This document shows positions 47,304 through 56,711 of a stretch of DNA of 64,000 nt, in pieces. The translations under genes and the position numbers were made by a program. Positions within the stretch are counted from its first letter, which is position 1. Each line of letters starts with the position of its first letter. The notes beneath the pieces were generated by a model. The model ran no database searches, had not been told where the DNA came from, and saw nothing but the letters and a program-made list of their open reading frames with translations. This DNA is from CAYULW01 sp964445815 (GTDB lineage: Bacteria; Bacteroidota; Bacteroidia; Flavobacteriales_E; Vicingaceae). The stretch spans positions 62,001-126,000 of the forward strand of contig CAYULW010000001.1 in the NCBI GenBank assembly GCA_964445815.1, written 5' to 3'.

Positions 47304-49745
47304 TTAATCTATATCCAGTTTCATGCGTTTGATTCGGTCTTCAATGCGTTCGGAGCTTAATTTTTCTCGGCTCAAACGATCCACCATAATCGGAAAAGAA
47401 AAAGGGCTGGGTTGTTGGAGTTCTCTTAAAATAATGCTTTGTTGTTCAATACGCTCAAAGGCGAGTTGCATGCGCCCTTCTTCGAGTTGAAATTGCCGCA
47501 TTTCTTCATAGGCCTGCAAGTAGAGCAAGTTGTCAGCTTCGTAATCCTTAAATACGTCAAAGAAGAGTTGGGCACTGGCTTGCAAATGCCGGTCTTTTTT
47601 GTGTTTGCCCGGATAACCTTTAAAGACCAAACCGGCAATGTTGGCTATGTCTCTGAATTTGCGTCTTGCCATTTCTATTGAATTGACCGAAGCATCAATG
47701 TCTTGGCTCAGATGCATGGCGGTAAGGATGTTGTTGTCCAAAGCATCTAAAATTGGGATCGGTTGATCGGATAAAAGCTCAAAACCATAATCGTTCAAGG
47801 CAATCGAAAAACTGAGGGGTTGTAATAAAGAAATGCGATAGGCAATGACCGCCGCCATGCCTTCGTGCACAAAACGCCCCTCAAAAGGGTAGAAAAACAC
47901 ATGATGCCCTTCATCACTTTCAAAGGCTTCGATCAAAAATTCATCCTCGTTTGGTACTTTAGATAACTCTGCTTGCTTATTGATCAGTGGGGCTACCTTT
48001 TCCAATTCAATCTGTCCTTTGGGTTGCAGATAACTCTCCATGATTTTCGTCCTCAACATTTTAGAGAGTTGGGAAGAAAGCGGCATGCGTCCCCCTTGCC
48101 AGGACGGTACTTTGCCCGTTTTCTTGTCTGAGAGCTTCACCAAGGCCTGCATGCCTTTGAGCTGAATGAATTCCAGATTTCTTCCGGCAAACCAGAAGAC
48201 GTCCCCTTCATTCAGCCGTGAAATAAAGTATTCTTCAACCGTGCCGATGTATTTGCCCGAGCGAAAAGTAATGCGAATCGGTATTTCTGAAACGATTGTT
48301 CCAATAGATAGTCGGTGCCGCATAGCAATCTTCCGATCCACAATGCGATACAGGCCATTTTCATCAATGATCACCTTATGGAACTCATCGTAATTGCTCA
48401 GGCTTTGGCCGCCCAAGACCAAAAAGTTTAAAATCCACTGCCACTCTTCTTGACTCAGAGTGGAGTAAGAAAAGGTGCTTAAGACCTCCTCAAAAGCCGT
48501 CTTGGGATCAAAGCCGTCTGATACGGCTAGCGTGCAGAGGTATTGAATCAGCACATCAAAAGACCTAAAATAAGGAATACGCTCTTCCACCATTTCCACT
48601 TTTATGGCTTCTGTGAGTGCAGCAGATTCGATAATTTCCAGTGAATGCGTGGGTACGAAATAAATGGTAGAGGTTGCACCGGGTTGATGTCCGCTTCTTC
48701 CGGCTCTTTGCATAAATCTGGCAACACCCTTAGGACTTCCGATTTGTAGAATGGTTTCCACCGGCCTGAAATCGACACCCAGATCCAAGCTGGAGGTACA
48801 AACCACCACTTTAAGCCGTTCATCATGCAGGGCATCTTCCACCCAATCTCTTAGTTCACGACTAATGGAACCGTGATGCATGGCAATTTGACCCGCCAGA
48901 TCAGGACATTCTTCCAACAAGCGTTGATACCATATTTCAGCCTGTGAACGTGTATTGGTAAAGATCAATGAGGTTTTGCTTTTTAAAAGAACAGGGATGA
49001 CTTTTTCAAGCATTTTAATGCCCAAATGTCCTGCCCAGGGGAATTTTTCGACCTCATCGGGAAGTAAAGTGTGAACATCGATCTTCTTTTTTGTTTTGGC
49101 TTTTATGATGCAGCGTTTGGCTTCAGGAAAGGAAGACCCAAGTAAGACGTCGATGCTTTCCTCCATGTTGCCGATGGTTGCAGAAATCCCCCATACTTTT
49201 AAATGGGGAGCGATGCTCTTTAGTCTGGACTGAGCCAATTCCATTTGTACGGCTCGTTTTGTGCCTAATAGTTCATGCCATTCATCATTAACAATACACT
49301 TCAGGTTTTTGAATAGTTGAGCATAGCCTTTGGAGGCCAATAAGATGTGTAAACTTTCAGGTGTTGTAATTAAAATCTGTGGCATTTCTTTTTTCTGAGC
49401 CGCCCGTTCTTTGGTAGAGGTATCTCCTGTTCGTTTGGCAACTTTCCATGGAATGTCCAGCTCTTTGCAAGCTTCTGATAAAGCAGATTCAATTTCTTTG
49501 GCTAAGGCCCTGATGGGGGTGATCCAAATGGCCTGAACCCCTTTAAGGTCTGATGGGCCTTTTTTTGAGTTCAGAAATTCTGCCAATAGGCCAAGTCCTA
49601 TGGCATACGTTTTTCCTGAGCCGGTTGGGGCATTGACCAAGCCACTTTTTCCATCCAAGTAAGCTGCCCAGGTGCTTTTTTGAAATTCAAAAACGGTCCA
49701 GCCTTTTTCCTTGAACCAATTTTCTATTTCATCAGTGACTTTCAT
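47304..49745 (-). CDS. Ligase-associated DNA damage response DEXH-box helicase (Lhr-core type), 813 aa
   Basis: Superfamily-2 ATP-dependent DNA/RNA-DNA helicase. Motif I is APTGSGKT (residues 39-46), motif Ia WITPIRALAKE, motif II VNDEWHELL (DEWH), motif III SATIGN, motif IV LIFTNTRSQAEIWYQ, motif V CTSSLDLGVDF and motif VI MQRAGRSGHQPG. The rest is the winged-helix and Lhr-core domains; the C-terminal extension of full-length Lhr is absent. I start at the ATG at 49745 (MKVTDEIENWFKEKG); the extra 72 residues of the longer ORF run through the divergent promoter and are not helicase-like. Partner genes are at 53034 (ligase), 54628 (exonuclease) and 9513 (PdeM). Confidence 0.95.
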   Translation of the reverse strand: MKVTDEIENWFKEKGWTVFEFQKSTWAAYLDGKSGLVNAPTGSGKTYAIGLGLLAEFLNSKKGPSDLKGVQAIWITPIRALAKEIESALSEACKELDIPWKVAKRTGDTSTKERAAQKKEMPQILITTPESLHILLASKGYAQLFKNLKCIVNDEWHELLGTKRAVQMELAQSRLKSIAPHLKVWGISATIGNMEESIDVLLGSSFPEAKRCIIKAKTKKKIDVHTLLPDEVEKFPWAGHLGIKMLEKVIPVLLKSKTSLIFTNTRSQAEIWYQRLLEECPDLAGQIAMHHGSISRELRDWVEDALHDERLKVVVCTSSLDLGVDFRPVETILQIGSPKGVARFMQRAGRSGHQPGATSTIYFVPTHSLEIIESAALTEAIKVEMVEERIPYFRSFDVLIQYLCTLAVSDGFDPKTAFEEVLSTFSYSTLSQEEWQWILNFLVLGGQSLSNYDEFHKVIIDENGLYRIVDRKIAMRHRLSIGTIVSEIPIRITFRSGKYIGTVEEYFISRLNEGDVFWFAGRNLEFIQLKGMQALVKLSDKKTGKVPSWQGGRMPLSSQLSKMLRTKIMESYLQPKGQIELEKVAPLINKQAELSKVPNEDEFLIEAFESDEGHHVFFYPFEGRFVHEGMAAVIAYRISLLQPLSFSIALNDYGFELLSDQPIPILDALDNNILTAMHLSQDIDASVNSIEMARRKFRDIANIAGLVFKGYPGKHKKDRHLQASAQLFFDVFKDYEADNLLYLQAYEEMRQFQLEEGRMQLAFERIEQQSIILRELQQPSPFSFPIMVDRLSREKLSSERIEDRIKRMKLDID

Positions 49746-49798
49746 AAATCTTATGACAATAATAGGCTTTACTTGTTTAGCCTTTGTATATTTAGCTG

Positions 49799-51487
49799 AT
49801 GACTTTGAAAGACCTTTCCATCCCATTTTTACTTCTCTTCTTCTTTTCAAATCTGCAATCTCAATCCAATCGCTTTGATCAGGAAATGGAAATTGCGAGA
49901 GGTTTTCATGAGCATTCATACGAACGAGCGGATAGCATCTACAAAAGTTGGTTTGCTTCACCTGATCTCTCAGCTCTCCAATTGTTTCAGATCAACTATC
50001 AAAGGGGGGACTTAGAGCAATTTTGGGGTTTGCAAGAAATGGCTTTGGATCATTTTAATGCAGCGGTAGAACAAGCAAAGAGCCTAAAAGACGATAGTTT
50101 AGAACTGATGGCAATCTCTAAGAAAGCAGATACTTATCTGGACTTGGGCGAAATTGACCGTTCAGTCGATTTGTATTTGAAAGCGGTTTCAAAAGCCGAG
50201 TCTTTAAAGCGGGAAAGTTTACAAGCATTAGTCTATGGAAGTTTGGCAGAGGTCTATCGTGTTACCGATCAATTGGAGTATGCTTTAAGGTATAATTCAA
50301 AGGCTTTGGCGATTGCGAGGCACATGGAAAATGAACACAGTTGGGCCAAAATATACAATAACATGGGTGCTACTCTTGGGGAGTTCGGGCAGAACAACAG
50401 AGCGATAGATACCTTAAAGCGGGCACTGCAATTGATCAGTGATTCAAATTATTTTGCACGTGCAAAGTTCTTTTCCAATATCGGCTATTGTTACAGAAAT
50501 ATGGAACAATATGATAGCGCTTTGTATTACCATGGACTGGCCTTGATTTTGAAGAAAAAACATGGATTTGCCAATACCATAGCCTATTCATTAGATGCCA
50601 TTGGCAGGGCTTATATTGGTTTGGGTGTCCCTGATTCTGCCATTAAGTATATCCGAGAAGGCCATGAACAGGCATTAAAGTATGGGAATTCGTATCAAAT
50701 CAAAGACATCTTAATACATCTTTCGGAAGCCTATGCTCTGGCTAAGGATTATTCGAATGCCTTTTACTACTTAAGAATCGCCAAAGACAAAGAAGATGCC
50801 TTATTCGAAGATGATATGGAATTTAAGGTTAACCTGTATCAAAAGAAATACGACATCTCAAAAAAAGAACGAGAGCTTCAAACGCTAAAGACGGAACAAT
50901 TAATCGAAGAAGAAAAAAATCGATCCAATATCATTATCATGGCAGCTGTTGCCATTTTGTTTGTTTTATTGACCATCATATTTGCTTTACTATCTAAAAG
51001 GCGTCGCCAAGAGAAAGAATTAGTTAAACTACAATTGGAGCAATCACAGGGGGAACTGGAGCAAAACAAAAAAACATTGGATGAGTTTACCAGAACTTTA
51101 GGAGAAAGGAACCAGTTGCTTTTGGAACTCAATCAAGAGTTATTGACTAAGGATGATCGAATCAACCAATTGGAAAAAAAGTCGGCGATAGAAAAGAAAA
51201 AACTAACTGAACTAAAAATATTAACGGATTCCGATTGGAGTCAATTCAAACAATTGTTTGAAAAAGTATACCCTGCTTTTTTTGATCGCTTAAATAAGGA
51301 GAAGATTTCGTTTACAAAAGGCGAGAAACGTTTAATGGCGTTGATTAAGCTTAATCTGAACAATAAGGAAGCGGCAAATATTTTAGGCATTTCATCAGAG
51401 AGTGTCTCTAAATCAAGGTTTAGGCTGAAAAAGAAACTCAGCTTGACGGAAGAGCAAGATCTGGAGCATTATGTGCACGGCATATAG
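49799..51487 (+). CDS. Membrane-anchored TPR protein with C-terminal HTH domain, 562 aa
   Basis: A signal peptide (residues 1-22, ending NLQSQ) is followed by tetratricopeptide repeats in the periplasm (about 35-335; for example AYIGLGVPDSAIKYIREGHEQAL, spaced about 40 apart). Then come a transmembrane helix (about 378-400, IIIMAAVAILFVLLTIIFALL), a long coiled coil (about 401-470), and a LuxR-type helix-turn-helix near the C-terminus (KRLMALIKLNLNNKEAANILGISSESVSKSRFRLKKKL, about 508-545, given here as motif). Such one-component membrane regulators are frequent in Bacteroidota. It is divergent from lhr with 53 nt between starts and precedes a receiver-domain gene. Confidence 0.88.
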   Translation: MTLKDLSIPFLLLFFFSNLQSQSNRFDQEMEIARGFHEHSYERADSIYKSWFASPDLSALQLFQINYQRGDLEQFWGLQEMALDHFNAAVEQAKSLKDDSLELMAISKKADTYLDLGEIDRSVDLYLKAVSKAESLKRESLQALVYGSLAEVYRVTDQLEYALRYNSKALAIARHMENEHSWAKIYNNMGATLGEFGQNNRAIDTLKRALQLISDSNYFARAKFFSNIGYCYRNMEQYDSALYYHGLALILKKKHGFANTIAYSLDAIGRAYIGLGVPDSAIKYIREGHEQALKYGNSYQIKDILIHLSEAYALAKDYSNAFYYLRIAKDKEDALFEDDMEFKVNLYQKKYDISKKERELQTLKTEQLIEEEKNRSNIIIMAAVAILFVLLTIIFALLSKRRRQEKELVKLQLEQSQGELEQNKKTLDEFTRTLGERNQLLLELNQELLTKDDRINQLEKKSAIEKKKLTELKILTDSDWSQFKQLFEKVYPAFFDRLNKEKISFTKGEKRLMALIKLNLNNKEAANILGISSESVSKSRFRLKKKLSLTEEQDLEHYVHGI

Positions 51488-51588
51488 ACACTTGTCCCTA
51501 TTTTGTCCATTGTTGATTTTTGCATGCTTGGATTAATAGCACTACATTAGCACTACATTTTAATAAATAATAAGCCTAAGATCAAGTT

Positions 51589-52011
51589 ATGAGAGCCATC
51601 ACACCTTTTGATCAGGTTAGGAGTTTCAGCCAAAACCTAATCCATACGAAAGTTAAAACTGTTTTAATTATTGACGATTCTAAAGATCTTTCTAACCAAT
51701 TGTCAGATTATTTAAGAGAATCAAACCTTGAGGTCATTGGTATAGAACATGATCTTGTAAAAGCTGAGAAGAAAATTTGCAAATTAAATCCTGATGCACT
51801 GGTTGTTAATTTGGATATTAAGGGAGATTTCTCAGGTTTTCAAATTGCCAAATTTTTAAAGTTAGAGTATGATCTTCCTTTTATAATGATACAAGCTAAA
51901 GCTAGTCATGATCTTGATAAATGGACCACAGAGTTAAATCCTGATGGGGTCATTTATCAAGATCAAACTAAAGAAGACATTTTAGCTACGATTGGCAAAG
52001 TGTTTACTTAA
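51589..52011 (+). CDS. Degenerate stand-alone response-regulator receiver protein, 140 aa
   Basis: The receiver fold is clear: TVLIIDDSKDLSNQLSDYL with the acidic pair D29-D30, VVNLDIKGDFSGF with the phosphoacceptor Asp76, and LPFIMIQAKA for strand four. Two key residues are missing: the Thr/Ser after strand four is Gln102 (MIQA instead of the usual LTA), and the switch Lys of strand five is replaced by Gln124 (VIYQD instead of .VKP). It has no output domain. The protein may bind partners without the normal phosphorylation switch, or be phosphorylated but not switch normally. It follows the TPR/HTH gene by 101 nt in the same direction. Its stop overlaps the convergent aldo-keto reductase stop by 4 nt. 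Confidence 0.85.
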   Translation: MRAITPFDQVRSFSQNLIHTKVKTVLIIDDSKDLSNQLSDYLRESNLEVIGIEHDLVKAEKKICKLNPDALVVNLDIKGDFSGFQIAKFLKLEYDLPFIMIQAKASHDLDKWTTELNPDGVIYQDQTKEDILATIGKVFT

Positions 52012-52991
52012 AATGCCGGATGCTGAGGTGCATTGTCAAGAATTTCCTCAATCTCTGTCATCAACTGATCGTCCAACTTTTCAACGTCCTCAATTGCACT
52101 TAATGTTTCTTTTAACTGACTGGCTTTAGATGCACCTAAAATAACAGTACTTACATTTGGATTCTTCAGACACCAAGCAATGGCTAATTTGGGCATACTT
52201 GTTCCCATTTTTTCTGCCAACTGTGTAAGCTGACGTACCTTCTTAAGGTTTTTCTCAACGAGGTTAGCATCTTTTAACCACTCTAAGCCATCCATAGATA
52301 AACGTGTCTTTTCGGGCATTCCATCATTGTATTTTCCGGTTAAAATTCCTGATGCCAGTGGTGACCATATGGTCGTTCCTAAACCAACTGTTTTATAAAT
52401 TTGTTTGTACTCTACTTCAATCTTTTCACGGTGAAACATGTTGTATTGCGGTTGTTCCATGGTAGGGCCGATCAAGTTGTATTGTTTTGCTACCATGTGT
52501 GCTTCCATAATTTCCTGTGCGCTCCACTCGGATGTTCCCCAATACAATATTTTACCCTGCTGAATGAGATTGTGCATGGTCCAAACTGTTTCTTCGATCG
52601 GGGTTTCCTTATCCGGCCGATGACAGAAAAACAAGTCTAAATAATCGACCTGTAAACGCTGTAAAGCCGCATCGCAGGATTCCACTAAATGCTTGCGGTT
52701 GAGGCCCTTTTGAGTGGGCAATTGTCCACCATCTCCGAAAAAGGCTTTGGAAGAAACAATATAAGAGTCCCGTCTCCATTTTTTCTTTTTTAAGATGGCT
52801 CCCATGACGCGTTCCGATTCGCCACGAGAATAAATTTCTGCATTATCGAAAAAGTTGACACCTGCTTCATAAGCAATGTCCATCAACTCTTCTGCAATGT
52901 TGTTGCCGATTTGCTTACCAAAAGTTAACCAAGAGCCAAGAGATAAGCGACTGATCTTTAATCCTGATTTTCCCAGATTCGTATATTCCAT
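52008..52991 (-). CDS. Aldo/keto reductase, 327 aa
   Basis: NADPH-dependent oxidoreductase with the TIM-barrel AKR fold, close to the YghZ/Kv-beta group. The start MEYTNLGKSGLKISRLSLGSW is typical; the active-site tetrad parts are visible as FFDNAEIYSRGESE (Asp and Tyr), SSKAFFG (Lys), and LFFCHRPD (His). The late IWSPLASGILTGKY and VILGASKASQLKE blocks are conserved in the group. Substrate unknown. It precedes the ligase gene on the same strand in terms of position (42 nt between the ligase stop side and this start is not applicable: the ligase gene lies upstream), so it may be read from the ligase transcript. Confidence 0.93.
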   Translation of the reverse strand: MEYTNLGKSGLKISRLSLGSWLTFGKQIGNNIAEELMDIAYEAGVNFFDNAEIYSRGESERVMGAILKKKKWRRDSYIVSSKAFFGDGGQLPTQKGLNRKHLVESCDAALQRLQVDYLDLFFCHRPDKETPIEETVWTMHNLIQQGKILYWGTSEWSAQEIMEAHMVAKQYNLIGPTMEQPQYNMFHREKIEVEYKQIYKTVGLGTTIWSPLASGILTGKYNDGMPEKTRLSMDGLEWLKDANLVEKNLKKVRQLTQLAEKMGTSMPKLAIAWCLKNPNVSTVILGASKASQLKETLSAIEDVEKLDDQLMTEIEEILDNAPQHPAF

Positions 52992-53033
52992 AATTTCAAT
53001 TTATGTTGTTCTAAATTAGTCTTTGTAAATGAT

Positions 53034-54620
53034 TTAACCATATTGTTCCAAAAGTGTATTGAGATCATCCAGAGTATTGGCTTCTGAGGCCACTTTATCT
53101 TTTCGCCAACGGTGCATTCTCGGAAACCTTAAAGCAATGCCTGATTTGTGTCGTGATGATTTAGCAATGCCTTCAAAGGCAATTTCAAACACCAATTTAG
53201 CTTTTACACTTCTCACTGGACCAAAACGCTCGATAGTGTTTTGCTTTACAAAGCGATCAACCTCTGTAAATTCCTTATCCGTTAAGCCGGAATAGGCCTT
53301 GGTAAAAGGAACCAGCTCTTTGTCTTTCCATACGGCAAATGTGTAGTCGGTATATAGATTTGCTCGTCTGCCGTGACCGCGCATGGCATAAATGAGTACG
53401 GCATCTATGGTCAAAGGATCCAATTTCCATTTCCACCAATCTCCTTTTTTTCGACCAACTTGATAGGTCGAATTTTTTCTTTTTAGCATCAAACCCTCCG
53501 CTTTTTGCTCTCTTGATTTTTTTCTTATTTCCGACAACTCTTCCCAGGTATTGAAAGGAATTGATGTTGAAAGTCGTAAAGAATTGTACTTATTTTGGAA
53601 CAAGTGGTTTAATAACTCTCTTCTCTTGGTAAAAGAACACTCTCGCAAGTCTTCTCCATGCCATTCCAGAAGATCATAAACGATCATTTTGATTGGTGCT
53701 TCCTGAAGTAATCTCTTGCCGACTGTTTTGCGTCCAATGCGCTTTTGAAGTAAGGAAAACGACAAAGGTTGTTTTTCATTATGGACTATGATTTCTCCAT
53801 CCAATACTGTTCCATCAGGTAATTCTTTGATCAATTCACTAAACTCCGGAAAGCGATCTGTGACCAGCTCTTCTCCACGACTCCAAACGTACAATTCACC
53901 ACTTCGTTTAATGATTTGTCCTCTTATACCATCCCATTTCCACTCTGCACTCCAATCTTCAGGGTTGCCCAATTGTTCAACTTCTTCTTCCACAGCATAA
54001 GCCAGGTAAAAGGGGTAAGGCTTGGAGTCTGAACCTCCTTCTTCTGCCGCTATGATCAAGTCTTTGTAGTTCGTATTTTCTGCTCGCCAGTCACCCATGA
54101 GTTGATGCGCCAATTGGTCTTCTTCAATCCCGGTATGCAAAGACAGAGCCCTAGTCATAAGTTTTTGAGAAAGACCAACCCGCCATCCTCCGGTCAGCAA
54201 TTTGTTAAAAACAAAGCGTTCTTCTGCATTCAATTGATGCCATGCCCATAAAATTTTTTCTTTTTTCGTTTTTTCCTCAAGCTTTTTAAGCGCGATTAAC
54301 CAATTGATCCATTCGCTTAAAGAATAATTGTGCGTGCTTCGATTATTAGGGTGCACTTTGGCCATGGTCTCAGCCAGATCACCAACAATGTGGTAAGCTT
54401 CTTCAAATAGCCACAATGGCAAGTCAGCTGCTTCAGCGGACCATTTTCTCAATAAAGTTGTTGTCACGCTACGTTTTGGTCTTCTGTGACTTAAGATGGC
54501 AATTGTCCATATTTTGTCCATCTCGTTGGCAGCATCAAAATATTGTTTTAAGGCTGCAACCTTTGTGTTGGTCTTGGTGGTTTGATCAAGCTGCTGAATC
54601 AGATGGACGAAATCTTGCAT
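53034..54620 (-). CDS. ATP-dependent DNA ligase, 528 aa (ligase-associated repair set)
   Basis: Seals nicks with ATP. The adenylation Lys is K228 in EWKWDGIRGQ (motif I KxDG), R233 follows, and motif III/IIIa is LDGEIIV then LLQKRIGRK. Motif IV is AEGLMLKRKN and motif V WWKWKLDPLTID; an OB domain closes the protein (LVFEIAFEGIAKS, RFPRMHRWRKDK). The N-terminal 200 residues are the helical domain typical of this bacterial subclass. It ends 42 nt from the aldo-keto reductase start and begins 7 nt after the exonuclease stop, so exonuclease-ligase is a coupled pair in the same transcript. Confidence 0.95.
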   Translation of the reverse strand: MQDFVHLIQQLDQTTKTNTKVAALKQYFDAANEMDKIWTIAILSHRRPKRSVTTTLLRKWSAEAADLPLWLFEEAYHIVGDLAETMAKVHPNNRSTHNYSLSEWINWLIALKKLEEKTKKEKILWAWHQLNAEERFVFNKLLTGGWRVGLSQKLMTRALSLHTGIEEDQLAHQLMGDWRAENTNYKDLIIAAEEGGSDSKPYPFYLAYAVEEEVEQLGNPEDWSAEWKWDGIRGQIIKRSGELYVWSRGEELVTDRFPEFSELIKELPDGTVLDGEIIVHNEKQPLSFSLLQKRIGRKTVGKRLLQEAPIKMIVYDLLEWHGEDLRECSFTKRRELLNHLFQNKYNSLRLSTSIPFNTWEELSEIRKKSREQKAEGLMLKRKNSTYQVGRKKGDWWKWKLDPLTIDAVLIYAMRGHGRRANLYTDYTFAVWKDKELVPFTKAYSGLTDKEFTEVDRFVKQNTIERFGPVRSVKAKLVFEIAFEGIAKSSRHKSGIALRFPRMHRWRKDKVASEANTLDDLNTLLEQYG

Positions 54621-54627
54621 ACTGATC

Positions 54628-55629
54628 TTAATTATTGGATTCTATTGTTTCTCCTTCAAAAGCGGTGCTTTCAACTATAGTTTCAATGCCCTTTTCATTT
54701 AACCACTTCGAAAAAATTTCTGTATAGCCATGTGTAGTGACGACCTTTTCACATTCTGTAGCCAAAATGGCCCGATTCAGGCCATCCCAATCGGCGTGAT
54801 CGGACAAAACAAAACCACGATCAACAGCTCGTCGTCTTCGTGTACCTCTTAAAGCCATCCATCCTGAGGCCATAGCAGTGGAGACAGGACCCAATTTCTT
54901 TTGCCAACTACTTCCAATGGCGGATGGAGGAGCAATGATAAGGCTTCCCTGGAAATCAGATTTACTCTGACGACCATCAATATAAATACAATTGGGTAGA
55001 TCAATACCTAATTCTTGAATCACTTGATTCATTTGATCAATGGCGCCATGACAATAGATTTTTCCAATGCTTTGATCTATTTCTCTTAATACCCGTTGCG
55101 CTTTTCCCAAACTGTATGCAGAGATCAGACTGGCTTTATTTTCTTCTTGATTTGTTTTCCACCATGCATTGATATTGGCAAAAACAGCAGACTGATCGGG
55201 CCATTTAAAAACCGGCAGTCCAAAGGTACATTCAGTGATAAATACGTCACATTTAATGGCTTCGAAAGGTGTGGAAAGACCGTCATTCTCCAGCTTATAA
55301 TCTCCGCTAACTACCCAAACTTCTCCTTTATGTTCTACTCTGATTTGCGCAGAACCAATAATATGGCCCGCCGGATGCATACTGAAGGTGACTCCATTTA
55401 TTTGAAAGGCTTCACCATATTCTTTAGCCTCTATATTTATCTCTTTTCCTAAACGATGCTGGATAATTGGTTTGGAATGATGATGACACAGGTAATATTT
55501 ATTCCCAAATCTGGAGTGATCTGCATGGGCATGTGTAATGATGGCATAATCTACTGGTTTCCATGGATCGATATATACCCCGGCTTTTTGACAATAAATG
55601 CCTTTGTCTGTAAACTCCAGTAATGCCAT
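54628..55629 (-). CDS. Ligase-associated DNA damage response exonuclease (MBL/beta-CASP type), 333 aa
   Basis: Metallo-beta-lactamase-fold nuclease. The metal motif HAHADHSR (residues 33-40) is intact; MHPAGHIIGSAQI is the third His region, VVSGDYK provides the bridging Asp, and the C-terminal SDHADWDGL and VTTHGYTEIF carry the last ligands. This matches the exonuclease found with the Lhr-core helicase, PdeM and ligase. I start at the ATG at 55629 (MALLEFTDKGIYC), as in relatives; the longer ORF to 55686 overlaps the divergent ridA promoter. It lies 7 nt before the ligase gene on the same strand. Confidence 0.93.
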   Translation of the reverse strand: MALLEFTDKGIYCQKAGVYIDPWKPVDYAIITHAHADHSRFGNKYYLCHHHSKPIIQHRLGKEINIEAKEYGEAFQINGVTFSMHPAGHIIGSAQIRVEHKGEVWVVSGDYKLENDGLSTPFEAIKCDVFITECTFGLPVFKWPDQSAVFANINAWWKTNQEENKASLISAYSLGKAQRVLREIDQSIGKIYCHGAIDQMNQVIQELGIDLPNCIYIDGRQSKSDFQGSLIIAPPSAIGSSWQKKLGPVSTAMASGWMALRGTRRRRAVDRGFVLSDHADWDGLNRAILATECEKVVTTHGYTEIFSKWLNEKGIETIVESTAFEGETIESNN

Positions 55630-55697
55630 CGATTTAAAATTAGTTCTTTTAAAAACAGAATGTACGCGAACAAGTTTTAAGAGCAAGCACTAATTTA

Positions 55698-55705
55698 TAC
55701 CTTTG
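55698..55705 (+). promoter_or_regulatory. Candidate -7 box of the RidA gene
   Basis: TACCTTTG is an exact TAnnTTTG match, 13 nt before the ATG at 55719. The -33 position has only a T-run (about 55675), so this is a half-match. Confidence 0.45.
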
Positions 55706-55718
55706 CGAAAAAGCAAAG

Positions 55719-56135
55719 ATGTCAAGCGAAAAATTTGATTCACAAAAAGCTCCTGAACCTGTAGGAGCATATCCTCATGCAAGAAGAGTAGGTAATTTAT
55801 TGTTTTTGTCGGGCGTTGGTCCAAGGGAACGTGGAACAAAAAAAATTCCGGGAGTGGAATTGGATGAAGGCGGAAATATTTTGTCTTATGATATTGCAAC
55901 TCAGTGCAAGTCAGTATTTAACAATGTGAAAACGATAGTTGAAGAGTCCGGAGCTAAATGGGAAAATGTAGTGGATGTGACTGTTTTTTTAACGAATATG
56001 AAAGATGATTTCGCAACTTACAATAAACTGTATGCTGAGTTTTTTAAGGACAATCAACCTTGTCGAACGACCATTGAAATAAAAAGCCTTCCTACTCCTA
56101 TTGCCATAGAACTCAAGGTAATTGCAACAATTTAA
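55719..56135 (+). CDS. RidA family protein, 138 aa
   Basis: Member of the YjgF/YER057c/UK114 family; RidA proper hydrolyses reactive enamines/imines. Here the start KAPEPVGAYPHARRVGNLLFLSGVGPRERGT is closer to the aminomuconate-deaminase-like branch, which carries the extra ERGTKKIPGV segment. The key Arg is in PCRTTIEIKSLP, and VDVTVFLTNMKDDFATYN is the usual trimer-interface region. Cytoplasmic trimer expected. No kynurenine-pathway genes are adjacent, so the branch-specific role is not confirmed. A short terminator follows the stop. Confidence 0.9.
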   Translation: MSSEKFDSQKAPEPVGAYPHARRVGNLLFLSGVGPRERGTKKIPGVELDEGGNILSYDIATQCKSVFNNVKTIVEESGAKWENVVDVTVFLTNMKDDFATYNKLYAEFFKDNQPCRTTIEIKSLPTPIAIELKVIATI

Positions 56136-56139
56136 TTAA

Positions 56140-56163
56140 GCAATCTTTTTTGATTGCATTTTT
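56140..56163 (+). terminator. Weak intrinsic terminator after ridA
   Basis: GCAATC (56140-56145) pairs with GATTGC (56152-56157), loop of six T, followed by ATTTTT to 56163. Short stem, so moderate at best. Confidence 0.5.
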
Positions 56164-56215
56164 GGTTCGGTTTTTGCCTAAAGTGATGTTCGTATTTTAA
56201 ATTAAATCTTACATC

Positions 56216-56686
56216 ATGAAACAAATGAACTTACTTAGTGTCGCAGTACTTTTAACTGCGTGTTTTGCCATCTACTCCTTTAAACCGGGCGAAAAGAATT
56301 ATGAATTTACATCAATTACCGTAGTTGAGTCTATTGTGCCTAGTGGAGCAGGGCGGTCTAGAATCATTAATGCGCTTGCACCTCGCGACTATAAAGAATA
56401 CACGAAGGTGATGACAGAAGAAGATAAGTCAAGAAACAAGTCGAAACGAGATGAAATTCGTGTATACAATTATGAAGAAACGAAGTTGTTGAACTTCTAT
56501 AATGTTGGAGGAATTCGATTTCAGAATATAGCGGCCAATGATGCCGTCATCAATTCAAGAATAAATGCGCTTTTGGACGAAGGATGGGAGATCATCAGTA
56601 TCAATACGGGAGTTGAAGGTTACGGAGGCTCAGGTGATGGCAATGGGATTTACATCACAAGATTTTACTTCAAAAAGCCCAAATAA
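56216..56686 (+). CDS. Signal-anchored protein of unknown function, 156 aa
   Basis: The N-terminus has a hydrophobic segment (NLLSVAVLLTACFAIYSF); the Cys at residue 16 sits in LLTAC, a fair lipobox, so it may be a lipoprotein. The soluble part has a basic stretch (EEDKSRNKSKRDEIR), then INALLDEGWEIISINTGVEG and a final strand ITRFYFKKP. The LN..LDEGWE.....F.f.kP pattern is reminiscent of DUF4177-like small domains, but I would not assign it. It starts 81 nt after ridA and is followed by the hairpin at 56712-56738. Confidence 0.65.
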   Translation: MKQMNLLSVAVLLTACFAIYSFKPGEKNYEFTSITVVESIVPSGAGRSRIINALAPRDYKEYTKVMTEEDKSRNKSKRDEIRVYNYEETKLLNFYNVGGIRFQNIAANDAVINSRINALLDEGWEIISINTGVEGYGGSGDGNGIYITRFYFKKPK

Positions 56687-56711
56687 GGAGTTGATTATTA
56701 ATCATTAATTT

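Noticed and set aside
49746..49961. 72-residue N-terminal extension of the Lhr helicase
   Set aside because: Not helicase-like, runs through the divergent promoter region and into the TPR gene; the ATG at 49745 gives a family-typical start.
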